Of a stretch of 64,000 nt of DNA, positions 17,075-26,309 are shown piece after piece. The notes beneath the pieces were generated by a model that ran no database searches, had not been told where the DNA came from, and worked only from the letters and a program-made list of their open reading frames with translations. Positions within the stretch are counted from its first letter, which is position 1. Each line of letters begins with the position of its first letter. Both the position numbers and the translations under genes were made by a program. The DNA is from Oscillospiraceae bacterium (lineage in GTDB: Bacteria; Bacillota; Clostridia; Saccharofermentanales; Saccharofermentanaceae): NCBI GenBank assembly GCA_015069205.1, contig SVIZ01000002.1, forward strand, positions 124,001-188,000, in the 5' to 3' direction.

Positions 17075-20062
17075 ATGGGTTATATCGCTGAAAAAGCCAG
17101 AGGCGAAAGATGTCCTGCAAAAGAGCTCCTTATAAAGAAATTCGGAGCTGACAACACAAAGGGCGGAATCTCTGCACAGTATGTGCGTTTTGGCAAAGAG
17201 CCTGTCGTTCTCGGTATCTCAGGCTTGGGATTCGACAGCATGGCAGTTAACATTCTTGCTTCGGACGACGCTGTTTTCGAGCAGTTCACAAAGACAGTCA
17301 ATGAAGGTTCAAGCATCCTTCTCATAAAGAGTGAGGGCGGACTCAAGGCATTGACGGAGAAGGGCGGAACCGTCTCCGATGCAGGTTTTGACGGTGCAGT
17401 CATTACAAGATGCGCTGAACTCATCAGCAGCACAGAGACATGGGGCGGAGAGCTTAACGACAAGGGCGAGCTTATCTTCGATCCTTCCACACCTTCACCC
17501 GGACCCCACTACTATACGAATATGCTTATCGGCAACCGCATCGGCTTTGTACATCCTCTTCAGTCAACTCCGAAGAGTGCCGTAGACAGTTTGGGCGGCG
17601 GTTCCTTCAGATCACATGCCGATACCCAGGTTCTCGCAACAAGATGGGATTATCTCCCTGAAGAAAACGGATTCCCGGCTAACCGTCAGTTCTACATCGT
17701 AGAGAACGGCAAGCAGATCTTCTGGTCAGGCAAGGCAATTGCAGACGGTCTTAAGAAGGTTCAGACTGTTCACTCACAGAACAGGACCGTCATAAGCTAT
17801 GAGCTCGAGTGTGGCCTCAAGATCAAGAGAACGATCTTCATCGTTCCCCAAAGAGAAGGACTCCCCGTAGCTTGTGAAGCACAGCTTATCGACATCGAGA
17901 ACACGACATCTGCTGACAGAGACCTCAGAGTCGTATGCACGGGCATGTTCGGTACGAAGCAGACACATGCTCTTTCCGAAGACGTTATCTTCACGACAGT
18001 CGTTGGCGAGTCACAGGTATTCTTCAACGAGAATAACGAGATCCGTGCGGTAAGCGCAGATCCCAACCCCAACGGCACAAAGGGCGACATCAGATTCAAC
18101 GAGACAGTCGTTCACAGTGCTGACGGTGATATTTTCGCAGATCAGTATGCATGCAGATATGCAGATTTCGTAGGTTCAGGAAGCCTCGAAAAGCCTGAGT
18201 TCATCTATCCTCTGGCTTCAAGACCTTCCAGAAAGGGCCCCGGATTTTTCGCTACATCCACACCTTTTACGATCAAGGCAAACGGCTCTGTACGTGTTGA
18301 TAACATCACATGCCTTTCTTCCGACTGCGTAAACGACAAGTTCGTAATCGACCAGACACCTGCTGAAGAAGTTGAAGCAGTTGCAGAGTACATCAAGGAT
18401 CCTGCTAACCTTGCTAAGGATCTTCAGGATGTAATCGACTTCGCAGGCAAGTATTCCAACTACATGAAGATCTCCCACGACGACAAGAACTTCGAGGCTT
18501 ATGTTAACAACAACCTCCCGTTCCAGGTCTTCTATCAGACATTCGTATCAAGATCTCTCGACTGGACACAGAAGGGTTACCGTGAGATCGGATTCAGAGA
18601 GATCCAGGATATCTTCGCATCCATGTACTATTTCGCAGGCATGGGAAGAACAGACTTCGTTAAGGAAATGCTCGCAGGCTGGATCGAGAATGTTTACGAA
18701 GACGGTTACACAAACCACAACTTCTACTGGATCGGAAAAGAACCCGGCTGGTGGTCAGATGACGGACTCTGGCTCCTCCAGGCATTGGACAGATATCTCG
18801 GCCTCACAGACGATTACGCATTCCTCGATGAGGAGTTCGTCATGGCAGGCACAAAGGTCAAGAAGACCGATGCAGGCGTTAAGCGTAAGCTCAAGGATAC
18901 GATCAAGGCTATTCTTATGTACAGCGGCAGGATCTCGCTCGGTAAGCACGGTATTCCGCTTATCGACCGCGCTGACTGGAACGACTGCTTAAGAGTCGAT
19001 CCTGATGCGATCTCCGGTAAGGACAAGGTAGCAGAATATAAGGAACAGCTTTCTGCAAGCGGCAAGGCTTACGGCGAAGTTCCTTACGATTCAGAGTTCT
19101 CCGAGTCAGTAATGAACGGATTCCTTTTGAAGGTTGCTCTGGACGCTGCCGAGACAATGTTCAGAAAGATCGGCGATTCCGCTGCTGACGACATGAAGGC
19201 ACTTTCCGACAAGCTCGCAGCAAACTTACGTGAGCACTGCTGGAAGGGTGACTTCTACTGCAGAGTCCTCTTTAACAGAAAAGACAGAACAGACATCTCT
19301 TATCTCGGTGCAGAGGGTGACGGCCTTGCAGTCGAAGCAGGACACCCCGGCACATATTTCCTCAACAGCTTCTCATGGTCACTCCTTGCAGGAGTTGCTT
19401 CCGAAGAAGAGATAAATACGATGCTCGATTCACTCGACAAGTATCTTAAGACACCTTACGGATTCAGACTCTGCTCAACAGTTAACTATCCGAGGATCGC
19501 TCCTAAGATCGACGTTGCTCTGTATTATCCCGGTGACCGTGAGAACGGCGGCGTATTCAAGCATGCGAACATGATGGCATGCTCTGCTATGCTCGGCGCT
19601 GCAAAGACAGTTAAGGATGAGGCTCTTGCTTCAAGACTTGCTGACACGGCTTACTGGATCATCGATAAGATCTTACCTTACAACACATTGAAGACACCTT
19701 TCGTTACATGCGGTAACCCGAGATGGTGCACACAGTACAACAACAGCCAGACAGGCGAGAATATCGGACCTACATTGTCCGGTACTTCCACATGGCTCCT
19801 TCTCTCACTCTTCCAGTGCTTCGGTATTGAGTTTACGAGCGAGGGACTGAGAGTCGAGCCTATCCTCAGACAGTCTGACAAGAGACTTGATGTTAAGGTA
19901 TCCGTATGCGGAACATCCTACGATATCCACATCACAAAGCCTGAGGGCTTCATCCGTGCCCAGGACGGCATCAAGGTCAAGCTTGACGGCGCTTCCTGCG
20001 ACGGAACGCTTCTGCCTGTTGCAACTGACGGCAAGGAACATAAGGTTGAGATCGAATTCTGA
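17075..20062 (+). CDS. cdp: Cellodextrin phosphorylase (GH94)
   Basis: The 995-residue protein has the length and blocks typical of cellodextrin phosphorylase: 'PGPHYYTNMLIGNRIGF', 'SFRSHADTQVLATRWD', 'EENGFPANRQFYI', 'QKGYREIGFREIQDIFASMYYF' and 'NPRWCTQYNNSQTGENIGP'. The catalytic-acid motif RADWNDC lies near residues 632-638. It phosphorolyses cellotriose and longer chains to glucose-1-phosphate and a shortened chain, which cellobiose phosphorylase then finishes. The ATG follows GGAGGATC. The long N-terminal extension compared with the upstream phosphorylase is normal for this subgroup. Confidence 0.94.
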   Translation: MGYIAEKARGERCPAKELLIKKFGADNTKGGISAQYVRFGKEPVVLGISGLGFDSMAVNILASDDAVFEQFTKTVNEGSSILLIKSEGGLKALTEKGGTVSDAGFDGAVITRCAELISSTETWGGELNDKGELIFDPSTPSPGPHYYTNMLIGNRIGFVHPLQSTPKSAVDSLGGGSFRSHADTQVLATRWDYLPEENGFPANRQFYIVENGKQIFWSGKAIADGLKKVQTVHSQNRTVISYELECGLKIKRTIFIVPQREGLPVACEAQLIDIENTTSADRDLRVVCTGMFGTKQTHALSEDVIFTTVVGESQVFFNENNEIRAVSADPNPNGTKGDIRFNETVVHSADGDIFADQYACRYADFVGSGSLEKPEFIYPLASRPSRKGPGFFATSTPFTIKANGSVRVDNITCLSSDCVNDKFVIDQTPAEEVEAVAEYIKDPANLAKDLQDVIDFAGKYSNYMKISHDDKNFEAYVNNNLPFQVFYQTFVSRSLDWTQKGYREIGFREIQDIFASMYYFAGMGRTDFVKEMLAGWIENVYEDGYTNHNFYWIGKEPGWWSDDGLWLLQALDRYLGLTDDYAFLDEEFVMAGTKVKKTDAGVKRKLKDTIKAILMYSGRISLGKHGIPLIDRADWNDCLRVDPDAISGKDKVAEYKEQLSASGKAYGEVPYDSEFSESVMNGFLLKVALDAAETMFRKIGDSAADDMKALSDKLAANLREHCWKGDFYCRVLFNRKDRTDISYLGAEGDGLAVEAGHPGTYFLNSFSWSLLAGVASEEEINTMLDSLDKYLKTPYGFRLCSTVNYPRIAPKIDVALYYPGDRENGGVFKHANMMACSAMLGAAKTVKDEALASRLADTAYWIIDKILPYNTLKTPFVTCGNPRWCTQYNNSQTGENIGPTLSGTSTWLLLSLFQCFGIEFTSEGLRVEPILRQSDKRLDVKVSVCGTSYDIHITKPEGFIRAQDGIKVKLDGASCDGTLLPVATDGKEHKVEIEF

Positions 20063-20089
20063 TCAGATTTTTGGAGGTCCTAAGTTAAA

Positions 20090-21022
20090 ATGCCTTTTTC
20101 GAGCGTCTTTTTATCAGAGATCGTAAAAGCATACAACCTTGAGGTTGTATACGATTCAGGTGATATCGAATCAAGAAGGATATGCGTGGCAGACGTTACG
20201 CGTCCCGGCCTGCAGCTCGCAGGATATTATGATCACTTCGGACCTGACCGAATCCAGATGATCGGTAACATGGAGCATGCATATCTGGACAACCTCTCCT
20301 CTGAGGAGAGGGCAAAGTCCGTATCTGCTCTTTTCGAGAAGAACATTCCTGCACTTATCGTCACCCGTGACCATAAGGTTCATAAGGAGATCTTGGATGC
20401 CGCAAGAAAGTATCAGACTCCTGTGTTGAGAACATCGCAGGCGACATCCGATTTCTCGTCGGAGCTTGTTAAATACCTCAAGATGGAACTCGCGCCCCGT
20501 GTATCTATGCACGGCGTTCTGGTCGAAGTAAACGGTGAAGGTATCCTTATCTTAGGTGAATCCGGCGTAGGTAAATCAGAGACCGCATTGGAGATCGTTA
20601 AGAGAGGTCACAGACTTATCGCAGATGACCAGATCGAGATCAGAAAGGTATCTGAGACAACGCTTCTGGGAAGGGCTCCCGATGTTATCAAGCACCTTAT
20701 CGAGATCCGCGGCATCGGCATCTTGGACGTTAAGGAGCTTTATGGTGTATCTGCCGTAAAGCCGCAGGAGAATATAGACTTTGTAATCAATCTCGAACTT
20801 TGGGACGAGAAGAAAACTTATGACAGACTGGGACTTACCGAGGAGACATATGACATCCTCGGAATCAAGGTTCCTTCAGTTACGATCCCTGTAGGACCCG
20901 GACGTAACCTCGCAATCATAGTCGAGGCTGCTGCGATCAACTACAGAGTCAAGAAGATGGGCTATAACGCTGCTCAGGATCTCGTATCCAGAGTCTTCCC
21001 CGGGAAGTCTTTGGATGGCTGA
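20090..21022 (+). CDS. hprK: HPr kinase/phosphorylase
   Basis: The 310-residue bifunctional enzyme phosphorylates HPr at its regulatory serine with ATP and reverses this by phosphorolysis, the switch of catabolite control in low-GC Gram-positives. The Walker A box GESGVGKS is near residue 158, and the HprK signature EIRGIGILDVKELYGVSAV follows. The conserved His of the 'SMHGVLVEV' segment is present. It starts 27 bp after cdp, so it may be co-transcribed with the phosphorylase, and it overlaps murB by 8 nt. No HPr gene is in the window. Confidence 0.96.
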   Translation: MPFSSVFLSEIVKAYNLEVVYDSGDIESRRICVADVTRPGLQLAGYYDHFGPDRIQMIGNMEHAYLDNLSSEERAKSVSALFEKNIPALIVTRDHKVHKEILDAARKYQTPVLRTSQATSDFSSELVKYLKMELAPRVSMHGVLVEVNGEGILILGESGVGKSETALEIVKRGHRLIADDQIEIRKVSETTLLGRAPDVIKHLIEIRGIGILDVKELYGVSAVKPQENIDFVINLELWDEKKTYDRLGLTEETYDILGIKVPSVTIPVGPGRNLAIIVEAAAINYRVKKMGYNAAQDLVSRVFPGKSLDG

Positions 21023-21932
21023 TATTGGCATTCTCGAGAACGTCCCGCTTGCGGGATATTCAACATTCAGATGCGGCGGCCCGGCAAGATATTTTGCTGA
21101 GCCGGCGACAGGTGATGAAGTCGCAAGATTATTCAGACTGGCAGCTGAGCAAGACTGGGATGTATTCATCCTCGGCAACGGTTCCAACTGCCTTATCTCC
21201 GATGAAGGTTTTGACGGTCTTGTAATAAGGATCGGCAAGAACATGAGTGAGCTTAAATCTGAAGAACTTGAAGACGGCAGGGTAAAGATAACCGCAGGCG
21301 CAGGTCTTTCTTACGCAAGATTCGGAAACTACTGTACAGAACTCTCACTTACTGGTGCCGAGTTTGCATGCGGAATTCCGGGTTCATGCGGCGGCGCGGT
21401 ATTCATGAATGCCGGAGCTTACGGCGGAGAGACCAAAGATTTCTTAACCAAAGTCAGTTACTGGGACGGATATGAGATCAGAAATATAGACGGCAGTCAA
21501 TGTGAATTCGGATACAGGACGAGCCTTTTTGAAAAACTTAACAGCGAAGGAAAGACAGCCGTTATCTTAGGTTTTGAGGCAATCCTTTCAAAAGGCAACA
21601 AGGATGAGATAACAGCAAAGGTCGATGACTTAAGGGCCAGAAGGACTGCAAGTCAGCCTCTGGACGTTCCTTCGGCAGGTTCTACATTCAAGAGACCTGA
21701 AGGTTTTTTTGCCGCAAAGCTTATTGAAGATGCAGGGCTTAAGGGATTTGCGCTCGATGATTCAGGCGCGCAGGTATCTCCCAAGCATGCCGGGTTTGTA
21801 GTCAATAACGGAGGCACTGCAAAGGCTTCCGATGTCAAGAGACTTATAGATTACGTGGTGGAAAAAGTATATGAGGATTCAGGCGTAAGACTTGAAAAAG
21901 AAGTGCGTCTGGTCGGTAACTTCGGAGGCTGA
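21015..21932 (+). CDS. murB: UDP-N-acetylenolpyruvoylglucosamine reductase
   Basis: MurB reduces UDP-GlcNAc-enolpyruvate to UDP-MurNAc with NADPH and FAD in peptidoglycan precursor synthesis. In the 305 residues one sees the FAD-binding 'YSTFRCGGPARYFAEP' and 'NGSNCLISDEGFDGLVI', the 'GIPGSCGGAVFMNAGAYGGE' segment, the catalytic Ser in GSTFKRP and the final Glu in LEKEVRLVG. The shorter loop pattern suits type II MurB of Gram-positives. The gene starts inside the end of hprK and stops 2 bp before rapZ. Confidence 0.96.
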   Translation: MADIGILENVPLAGYSTFRCGGPARYFAEPATGDEVARLFRLAAEQDWDVFILGNGSNCLISDEGFDGLVIRIGKNMSELKSEELEDGRVKITAGAGLSYARFGNYCTELSLTGAEFACGIPGSCGGAVFMNAGAYGGETKDFLTKVSYWDGYEIRNIDGSQCEFGYRTSLFEKLNSEGKTAVILGFEAILSKGNKDEITAKVDDLRARRTASQPLDVPSAGSTFKRPEGFFAAKLIEDAGLKGFALDDSGAQVSPKHAGFVVNNGGTAKASDVKRLIDYVVEKVYEDSGVRLEKEVRLVGNFGG

Positions 21933-21934
21933 CA

Positions 21935-22840
21935 ATGGAACTGTTGTTTCTTACCGGAATGAGCGGTGCAGGAAAGAGCGCGGCGGTCAGGTATTTGGAA
22001 GACTGCGGATATTTCTGTATGGATAATGTCCCGCCTTATGTCCTTCCGGACCTTGTAAAGAGCTTCTTCAGAGGCAGAAACGGTGAAGGTTTTTCCACAC
22101 CCAAGCTTGCCTTTGTAGTCGACATCAGGTCACAGGAATACCTTGACGGTTTTGATGAGGCTCTGGCTCTCATCCACGATGAAGTGGGTGTCCCTTATAA
22201 GGTTATCTTCCTTGAAGCATCCGATCAGGTTCTCATAAGCAGATACCAGCAGACGAGAAGAAAACATCCTCTTGCAGGCAAGAAAGGATCTCTTACCAAG
22301 GCTCTTACCGAAGAGAGAAAGATGCTCGAGAACATAAGAGAGATAGCGACAGTCGTTATCGACACGTCATTTCTTAAAGACTCGGAACTATGCAAGGCGA
22401 TAGGAGAGATAATCAAGAACCAGGACAGCCAGAGCATTCTCGTTGTGGTGGAGTCCTTCGGATTCAAGTACGGACTTCCCGTAGACTGCGATTATGTATT
22501 TGACGTAAGATTTTTGCCGAACCCGTTCTATCTGCCGCAGCTTCGTAACTTCACCGGTAAAGATGAAGAGATAGCCAAATATCTTGAAGGATTCAGGGAG
22601 ACGGATGAGTTCAACTACATGACATCCGAGATCCTATCTTTTGTAATTCCTTTTTATGAGAAGGAAGGCAAGGGTTCCGTTCATATAGGAATCGGATGCA
22701 CGGGCGGAAGACACAGATCCGTTTACTGCACTGAGACCATCGCAAAAAAGATGTCTGAGAACGGCATCAAGTGCATAGTAACGCACAGGGATATCGACAA
22801 AGAACCTCACAGATATACGAAGAAGGCGGATGAAGACTGA
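21935..22840 (+). CDS. rapZ: RapZ-family nucleotide-binding protein (YvcJ-like)
   Basis: This 301-residue P-loop protein has Walker A GMSGAGKS at residues 8-15 and the C-terminal RapZ hallmark 'GIGCTGGRHRSV'. In Gram-negatives RapZ controls glmS through small RNAs; in Bacillus the homologue YvcJ hydrolyses nucleotides and its exact role is open. It sits in the conserved murB-rapZ-whiA string, with GGAGG just upstream of its ATG and a one-base overlap (TGATG) with whiA. Confidence 0.95.
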   Translation: MELLFLTGMSGAGKSAAVRYLEDCGYFCMDNVPPYVLPDLVKSFFRGRNGEGFSTPKLAFVVDIRSQEYLDGFDEALALIHDEVGVPYKVIFLEASDQVLISRYQQTRRKHPLAGKKGSLTKALTEERKMLENIREIATVVIDTSFLKDSELCKAIGEIIKNQDSQSILVVVESFGFKYGLPVDCDYVFDVRFLPNPFYLPQLRNFTGKDEEIAKYLEGFRETDEFNYMTSEILSFVIPFYEKEGKGSVHIGIGCTGGRHRSVYCTETIAKKMSENGIKCIVTHRDIDKEPHRYTKKADED

Positions 22841-23706
22841 TGGATGACAGCTTCTCCGTCAGAGTTAAGCTTGAGACTGCCACCAAGGCCGTAAAAAAGC
22901 CCGTTCAGAGGCAGACTGCTTTGTGCGGTCTGATATTGAGCCAGGTAACAGGCGATCTGTCTGAACCCGTAAAAGAGATAAAGATCCCTGAAAGATTATC
23001 TGAGCTGATCGTCCAGCTTTTCGAGATGGAGAACGTAAAATGCCGTTATTCCAAAGGGAAGATCCTGATGGAAGATACGGGCAACACCGATCTCTGGCAG
23101 AAGTTATATGCGCTCTTGTCAGACATTGAAGGCGGAAATCTCACGGTCGAGGAAGCAAGAAGGTTTTTAAGAGGCGCTTTCTGGTCTGCAGGTTACTGCT
23201 CGGATCCGGTTAAGAGTTACAGGATAGAATTCCTGGTATCAAATGAGAGATGCGCTTCGTGGATATCTTCTGCCCTTAATATTCTTTCTATAAAACATAT
23301 AAAGGCTGAACGCAAAAATGCTTTCGCGGTCTACTTCAAGAACGGTGATGACGTTTCCGATTTTTTAAGCTATATCGGAAGCCCTTCGGCAATGATGGAA
23401 TTCGAGAACGTGCGTGCCGGAAAAGATGTCAACAGCAAGGTCATCAGGGCTGTTAACTGTGACGAGGGCAACACAAAGCGTCAGGCAGAAGCAGCGGCCG
23501 CAAGAAACGAACTCATCACCAGAGTCATGCAGTCAGGAATAGCGAGCAAGCTCTCACCTGAGCTCCGGGAGGCCGCAAAGGCGCACATGGAAAACCCCGG
23601 TGCGTCGCTTGCCGAACTCGGTGCCATGATGGACCCTCCGATCGGCAAATCAGGCATGAGACACCGCCTCGATAAGATCGCCGAATTTGCGAATTCTCTT
23701 AAGTAA
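22840..23706 (+). CDS. whiA: Sporulation/cell-division regulator WhiA
   Basis: WhiA has an N-terminal domain related to LAGLIDADG homing endonucleases and a C-terminal helix-turn-helix. Here the first 190 residues fit that fold ('FLRGAFWSAGYCSDPVKSYRIEF') and the C-terminal ~85 residues are the HTH part ('PELREAAKAHMENPGASLAELGAMMDPPIGKSGMRHRLDKI'-like pattern, split over positions 235-285). At 288 residues it is a little shorter than the usual 310-330. It ends the hprK-murB-rapZ-whiA operon. In Bacillus it affects division and nucleoid functions, in actinomycetes sporulation. Confidence 0.93.
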   Translation: MDDSFSVRVKLETATKAVKKPVQRQTALCGLILSQVTGDLSEPVKEIKIPERLSELIVQLFEMENVKCRYSKGKILMEDTGNTDLWQKLYALLSDIEGGNLTVEEARRFLRGAFWSAGYCSDPVKSYRIEFLVSNERCASWISSALNILSIKHIKAERKNAFAVYFKNGDDVSDFLSYIGSPSAMMEFENVRAGKDVNSKVIRAVNCDEGNTKRQAEAAAARNELITRVMQSGIASKLSPELREAAKAHMENPGASLAELGAMMDPPIGKSGMRHRLDKIAEFANSLK

Positions 23707-23762
23707 ATCCTCAAAAATCCCTTATTTTATAGTGCTTTATAAGGCTCAAATGCCGCGAAAAT

Positions 23763-23791
23763 TTGAGTTAACAAAATAGCCGTGCTAAAAT
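23763..23791 (+). promoter_or_regulatory. Sigma-A promoter of the PQQ-repeat protein gene
   Basis: TTGAGT (23763-23768) and TAAAAT (23786-23791) are 17 bp apart, 42 bp before the start codon. Confidence 0.65.
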
Positions 23792-23833
23792 AAGCGTTAA
23801 CTTTTTTGGAAAGAAACAATTAAGAGGGGTTAT

Positions 23834-25726
23834 ATGAAGCACGGTGACCAGTACATCGAGCCTGATAACAGTTACTACAGACCTTCAAGGGATCCGAATG
23901 AAGGCACCATGACGCTCGTCGTCGTGATCACTCTTCTCTTCGTATGCCTGACAGGCGTTCTTGCCGCTGTATATTTCAAAAAGGCGACAACAAAGGAAAC
24001 TCTTGCCAATATCGACTCCACAGACGTATCAGGTTATATCTCGGTCGCTTCCCCCACGCCTACTCCTATTCCGCCAATTACTGATTATCAGAATCCTATA
24101 CTTTATCCAGGACTTGCATCCGTAAACATCAATAAGGAACTTGCGATCGACAAGAACTGCGTTCCTTCCGCGCGCGGAATCAATGAGACCGTCATGGTAA
24201 ACGGAAATATCGTGGAGCCTCCTTACAGCAGGGAGAACCCGATCTACATGAACGACCCTGTCTTCTATGGATCGATTCCCGGTATCTTCGCATTCAGAGG
24301 AAACAATTTCAGAAACTGCGCCTCATTCGGATATGTAACCATGTACAGAGGTTCCCTTACCCAGAGATGGGAATTCAATGAGATCGGAACACTTCTTGCA
24401 TCTACACTTAACTTCGAGTGGTCAGGTGTAAGGTGGACTGGTCAGCCCCTCGTTGTAGAGTGGCCTGCAGCAGTCCGTCAGAACATGGATATGTACGATT
24501 CAGCCAAGCAGCAGATGACCCTTACGGAAGTTATCGTTGCCGCATTGGACGGTAAGATCTATTTCTTCAATCTCCAGAACGGTGAACCTACCAGAGAACC
24601 GATCGATGTCGGAGCTTCCATCAAGGGTACTCCCGCACTCGACCCCAGAGGCTATCCTCTCCTTTATGTAGGACAGACGGATAACAACGGCGGCAAGGTT
24701 TTCGGTATGTATATCTATTCGCTTCTGGACGGCTCACTCCTTTACTGTTACGACGGTTCTGAAGACGGCGCATACAGAAGCAACTGGAACGCATTCGACT
24801 CATCACCGATCGTAAATGCAGAGACCGATACTCTTATCTGGCCATGCGAAAACGGAATCATCTACACTTTCGATCTTCACACGGCATATACGGGATCCAA
24901 TATCCTCGTATCTCCCGTTGTAACCGGATATAAGTACATGTTCAACGACAATGTAGGCTCGCACATGGGTGTTGAGAGTTCCATTGCCGTATACGGCAAC
25001 TACGGTTATTTCGTAGACAACACGATGAATCTCTGCTGTCTCGATCTCAACACGCTTGAGATGGTCTGGACCAAGGTATTGGGTGATGATTCAGACGTTA
25101 CTCCGGTAATCGATGAAGAAGACGGCATACCGTATATTTATATTGGAACCGAGGTGGATAACCAGGGCGAAGTCGGTGAATACTGCGGCGCCGCATACAT
25201 CTATAAGATCAACGGTCTTACGGGTGAGCAGGTATGGCAGAGCTCCGAAGCATGCTACACATATAACGGCAATACATCTGATTCCGACCAGAGCGGCGGA
25301 TGCCTTGGCAATCCGATTATCGGAAAAGGTTCCATATCAAACCTCGTTATTTTCTCATTTAGTATGACTAACGGCCTTGCGAGCGGCAATAAACTTGTTG
25401 CATATGACAAGGATTTGGGTACTGAAGTTTGGGAATATAATATGAACATCTATTCGTACAGCTCACCGGTAGATTTCTACGATGCTGACGGCAACGCATA
25501 TATCATCATCTGCGATTCGATCGGTCAGGTTCACATGATACATGCGGAGACGGGAATAGCTGACCCTAAGGACAGAAGAATTACGTACATTCAGACAAAG
25601 AGGAACCTCGGACTTGAGGATGAGACAGCGTCCGGCGTATGTATCGAAGCTTCTCCTGTAATCTACAAGGGTATGATGGTCGTGGGAACAACTTCCGGAA
25701 GCGTTTTCGGAATTGCGATTGAATAA
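23834..25726 (+). CDS. Membrane-anchored PQQ-like beta-propeller protein
   Basis: The 630-residue protein has a short cytoplasmic N-terminus, one membrane segment (about residues 27-48) and a large extracellular part. After a Pro/Thr-rich spacer it contains repeated PQQ-type strands, such as 'EVIVAALDGKIYFFNLQNGEP', 'TLIWPCENGIIYTFDLHT', 'GNYGYFVDNTMNLCCLDLNTLEMVW' and 'GLTGEQVWQSSE'. Such propellers bind proteins or sugars, or act as scaffolds, as in BamB-like proteins; no enzymatic quinone site can be identified. It has its own promoter and is followed by a small gene 8 bp later that shares the transcript. Confidence 0.75.
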   Translation: MKHGDQYIEPDNSYYRPSRDPNEGTMTLVVVITLLFVCLTGVLAAVYFKKATTKETLANIDSTDVSGYISVASPTPTPIPPITDYQNPILYPGLASVNINKELAIDKNCVPSARGINETVMVNGNIVEPPYSRENPIYMNDPVFYGSIPGIFAFRGNNFRNCASFGYVTMYRGSLTQRWEFNEIGTLLASTLNFEWSGVRWTGQPLVVEWPAAVRQNMDMYDSAKQQMTLTEVIVAALDGKIYFFNLQNGEPTREPIDVGASIKGTPALDPRGYPLLYVGQTDNNGGKVFGMYIYSLLDGSLLYCYDGSEDGAYRSNWNAFDSSPIVNAETDTLIWPCENGIIYTFDLHTAYTGSNILVSPVVTGYKYMFNDNVGSHMGVESSIAVYGNYGYFVDNTMNLCCLDLNTLEMVWTKVLGDDSDVTPVIDEEDGIPYIYIGTEVDNQGEVGEYCGAAYIYKINGLTGEQVWQSSEACYTYNGNTSDSDQSGGCLGNPIIGKGSISNLVIFSFSMTNGLASGNKLVAYDKDLGTEVWEYNMNIYSYSSPVDFYDADGNAYIIICDSIGQVHMIHAETGIADPKDRRITYIQTKRNLGLEDETASGVCIEASPVIYKGMMVVGTTSGSVFGIAIE

Positions 25727-25734
25727 GGAGCACT

Positions 25735-26145
25735 ATGGACTTTGAGAATGCATACGGATCTATAGCTGTTTTTGAGGTCGAGATAAGGACCTTTGCAAAC
25801 GAGGGCTATGCGGTGAAGTATGACTTCGGCAGAAGAGTGATCTCCTGGCGCGATAACTACATGTGGAATAACAATTTCACAAGATCCCTCAGTGAAGAAA
25901 ACATCAGGCTCATTAAGGAAAAGCTTCCCGAATCAGGCATGCTTGAGTGGATGAAAGGTTATAATCTCGGACTTACTGAAGAATACGGCGATAAGACAGT
26001 GATCCCGGGGGAGTGGCAGATCAAGGTCGAGTTCAGCGACAAGACAAATCTGAAGTCAGGTGCCGAGCAGCATTTCCCTAAGAAGTGGAAGAATCTTCAG
26101 TATTTGATCGAGCAGACTTCGGGATGCAGTTTCACGTTAAGATAA
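25735..26145 (+). CDS. Small soluble protein of unknown function
   Basis: This 136-residue, acidic to neutral protein lacks signal peptide, membrane helix or a motif I recognise. Aromatic residues are common ('DNYMWNNNFTRSL', 'GEWQIKVEFSDKTNLKSGAEQHFPKKW'). The pattern of strands followed by 'KNLQYLIEQTSG' at the end suggests a small alpha/beta domain. It starts 8 bp after the PQQ protein with a GGAG site and is followed by a terminator, so the two form one transcript. No function can be given. Confidence 0.7.
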   Translation: MDFENAYGSIAVFEVEIRTFANEGYAVKYDFGRRVISWRDNYMWNNNFTRSLSEENIRLIKEKLPESGMLEWMKGYNLGLTEEYGDKTVIPGEWQIKVEFSDKTNLKSGAEQHFPKKWKNLQYLIEQTSGCSFTLR

Positions 26146-26174
26146 GTCGGAAATCCGGCAGGAAGTAAGATTGT

Positions 26175-26196
26175 GCAGGCATGGGGCCTGCTTTTT
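26175..26196 (+). terminator. Rho-independent terminator
   Basis: The stem GCAGGC/GCCTGC (26175-26180 with 26186-26191) with a 5-nt loop is followed by T5, ending the PQQ-protein transcript. Confidence 0.85.
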
Positions 26197-26263
26197 ATTA
26201 TTTTGAGTATTAAATATCCTTTGTAGTCGCATTTGCTCTAATGTGATAAAATTCATTAATATG

Positions 26264-26282
26264 CCCGATAAGTGTTATCGGG
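26264..26282 (+). other. Hairpin in the 5' region of the next gene
   Basis: A perfect 8-bp inverted repeat (CCCGATAA / TTATCGGG) with a 3-nt loop lies just upstream of the next gene. It has no T tail. It could be an operator or a 5'-mRNA stabiliser. Confidence 0.4.
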
Positions 26283-26309
26283 AATATGTATGAACGAGGA
26301 GTTATTGTT

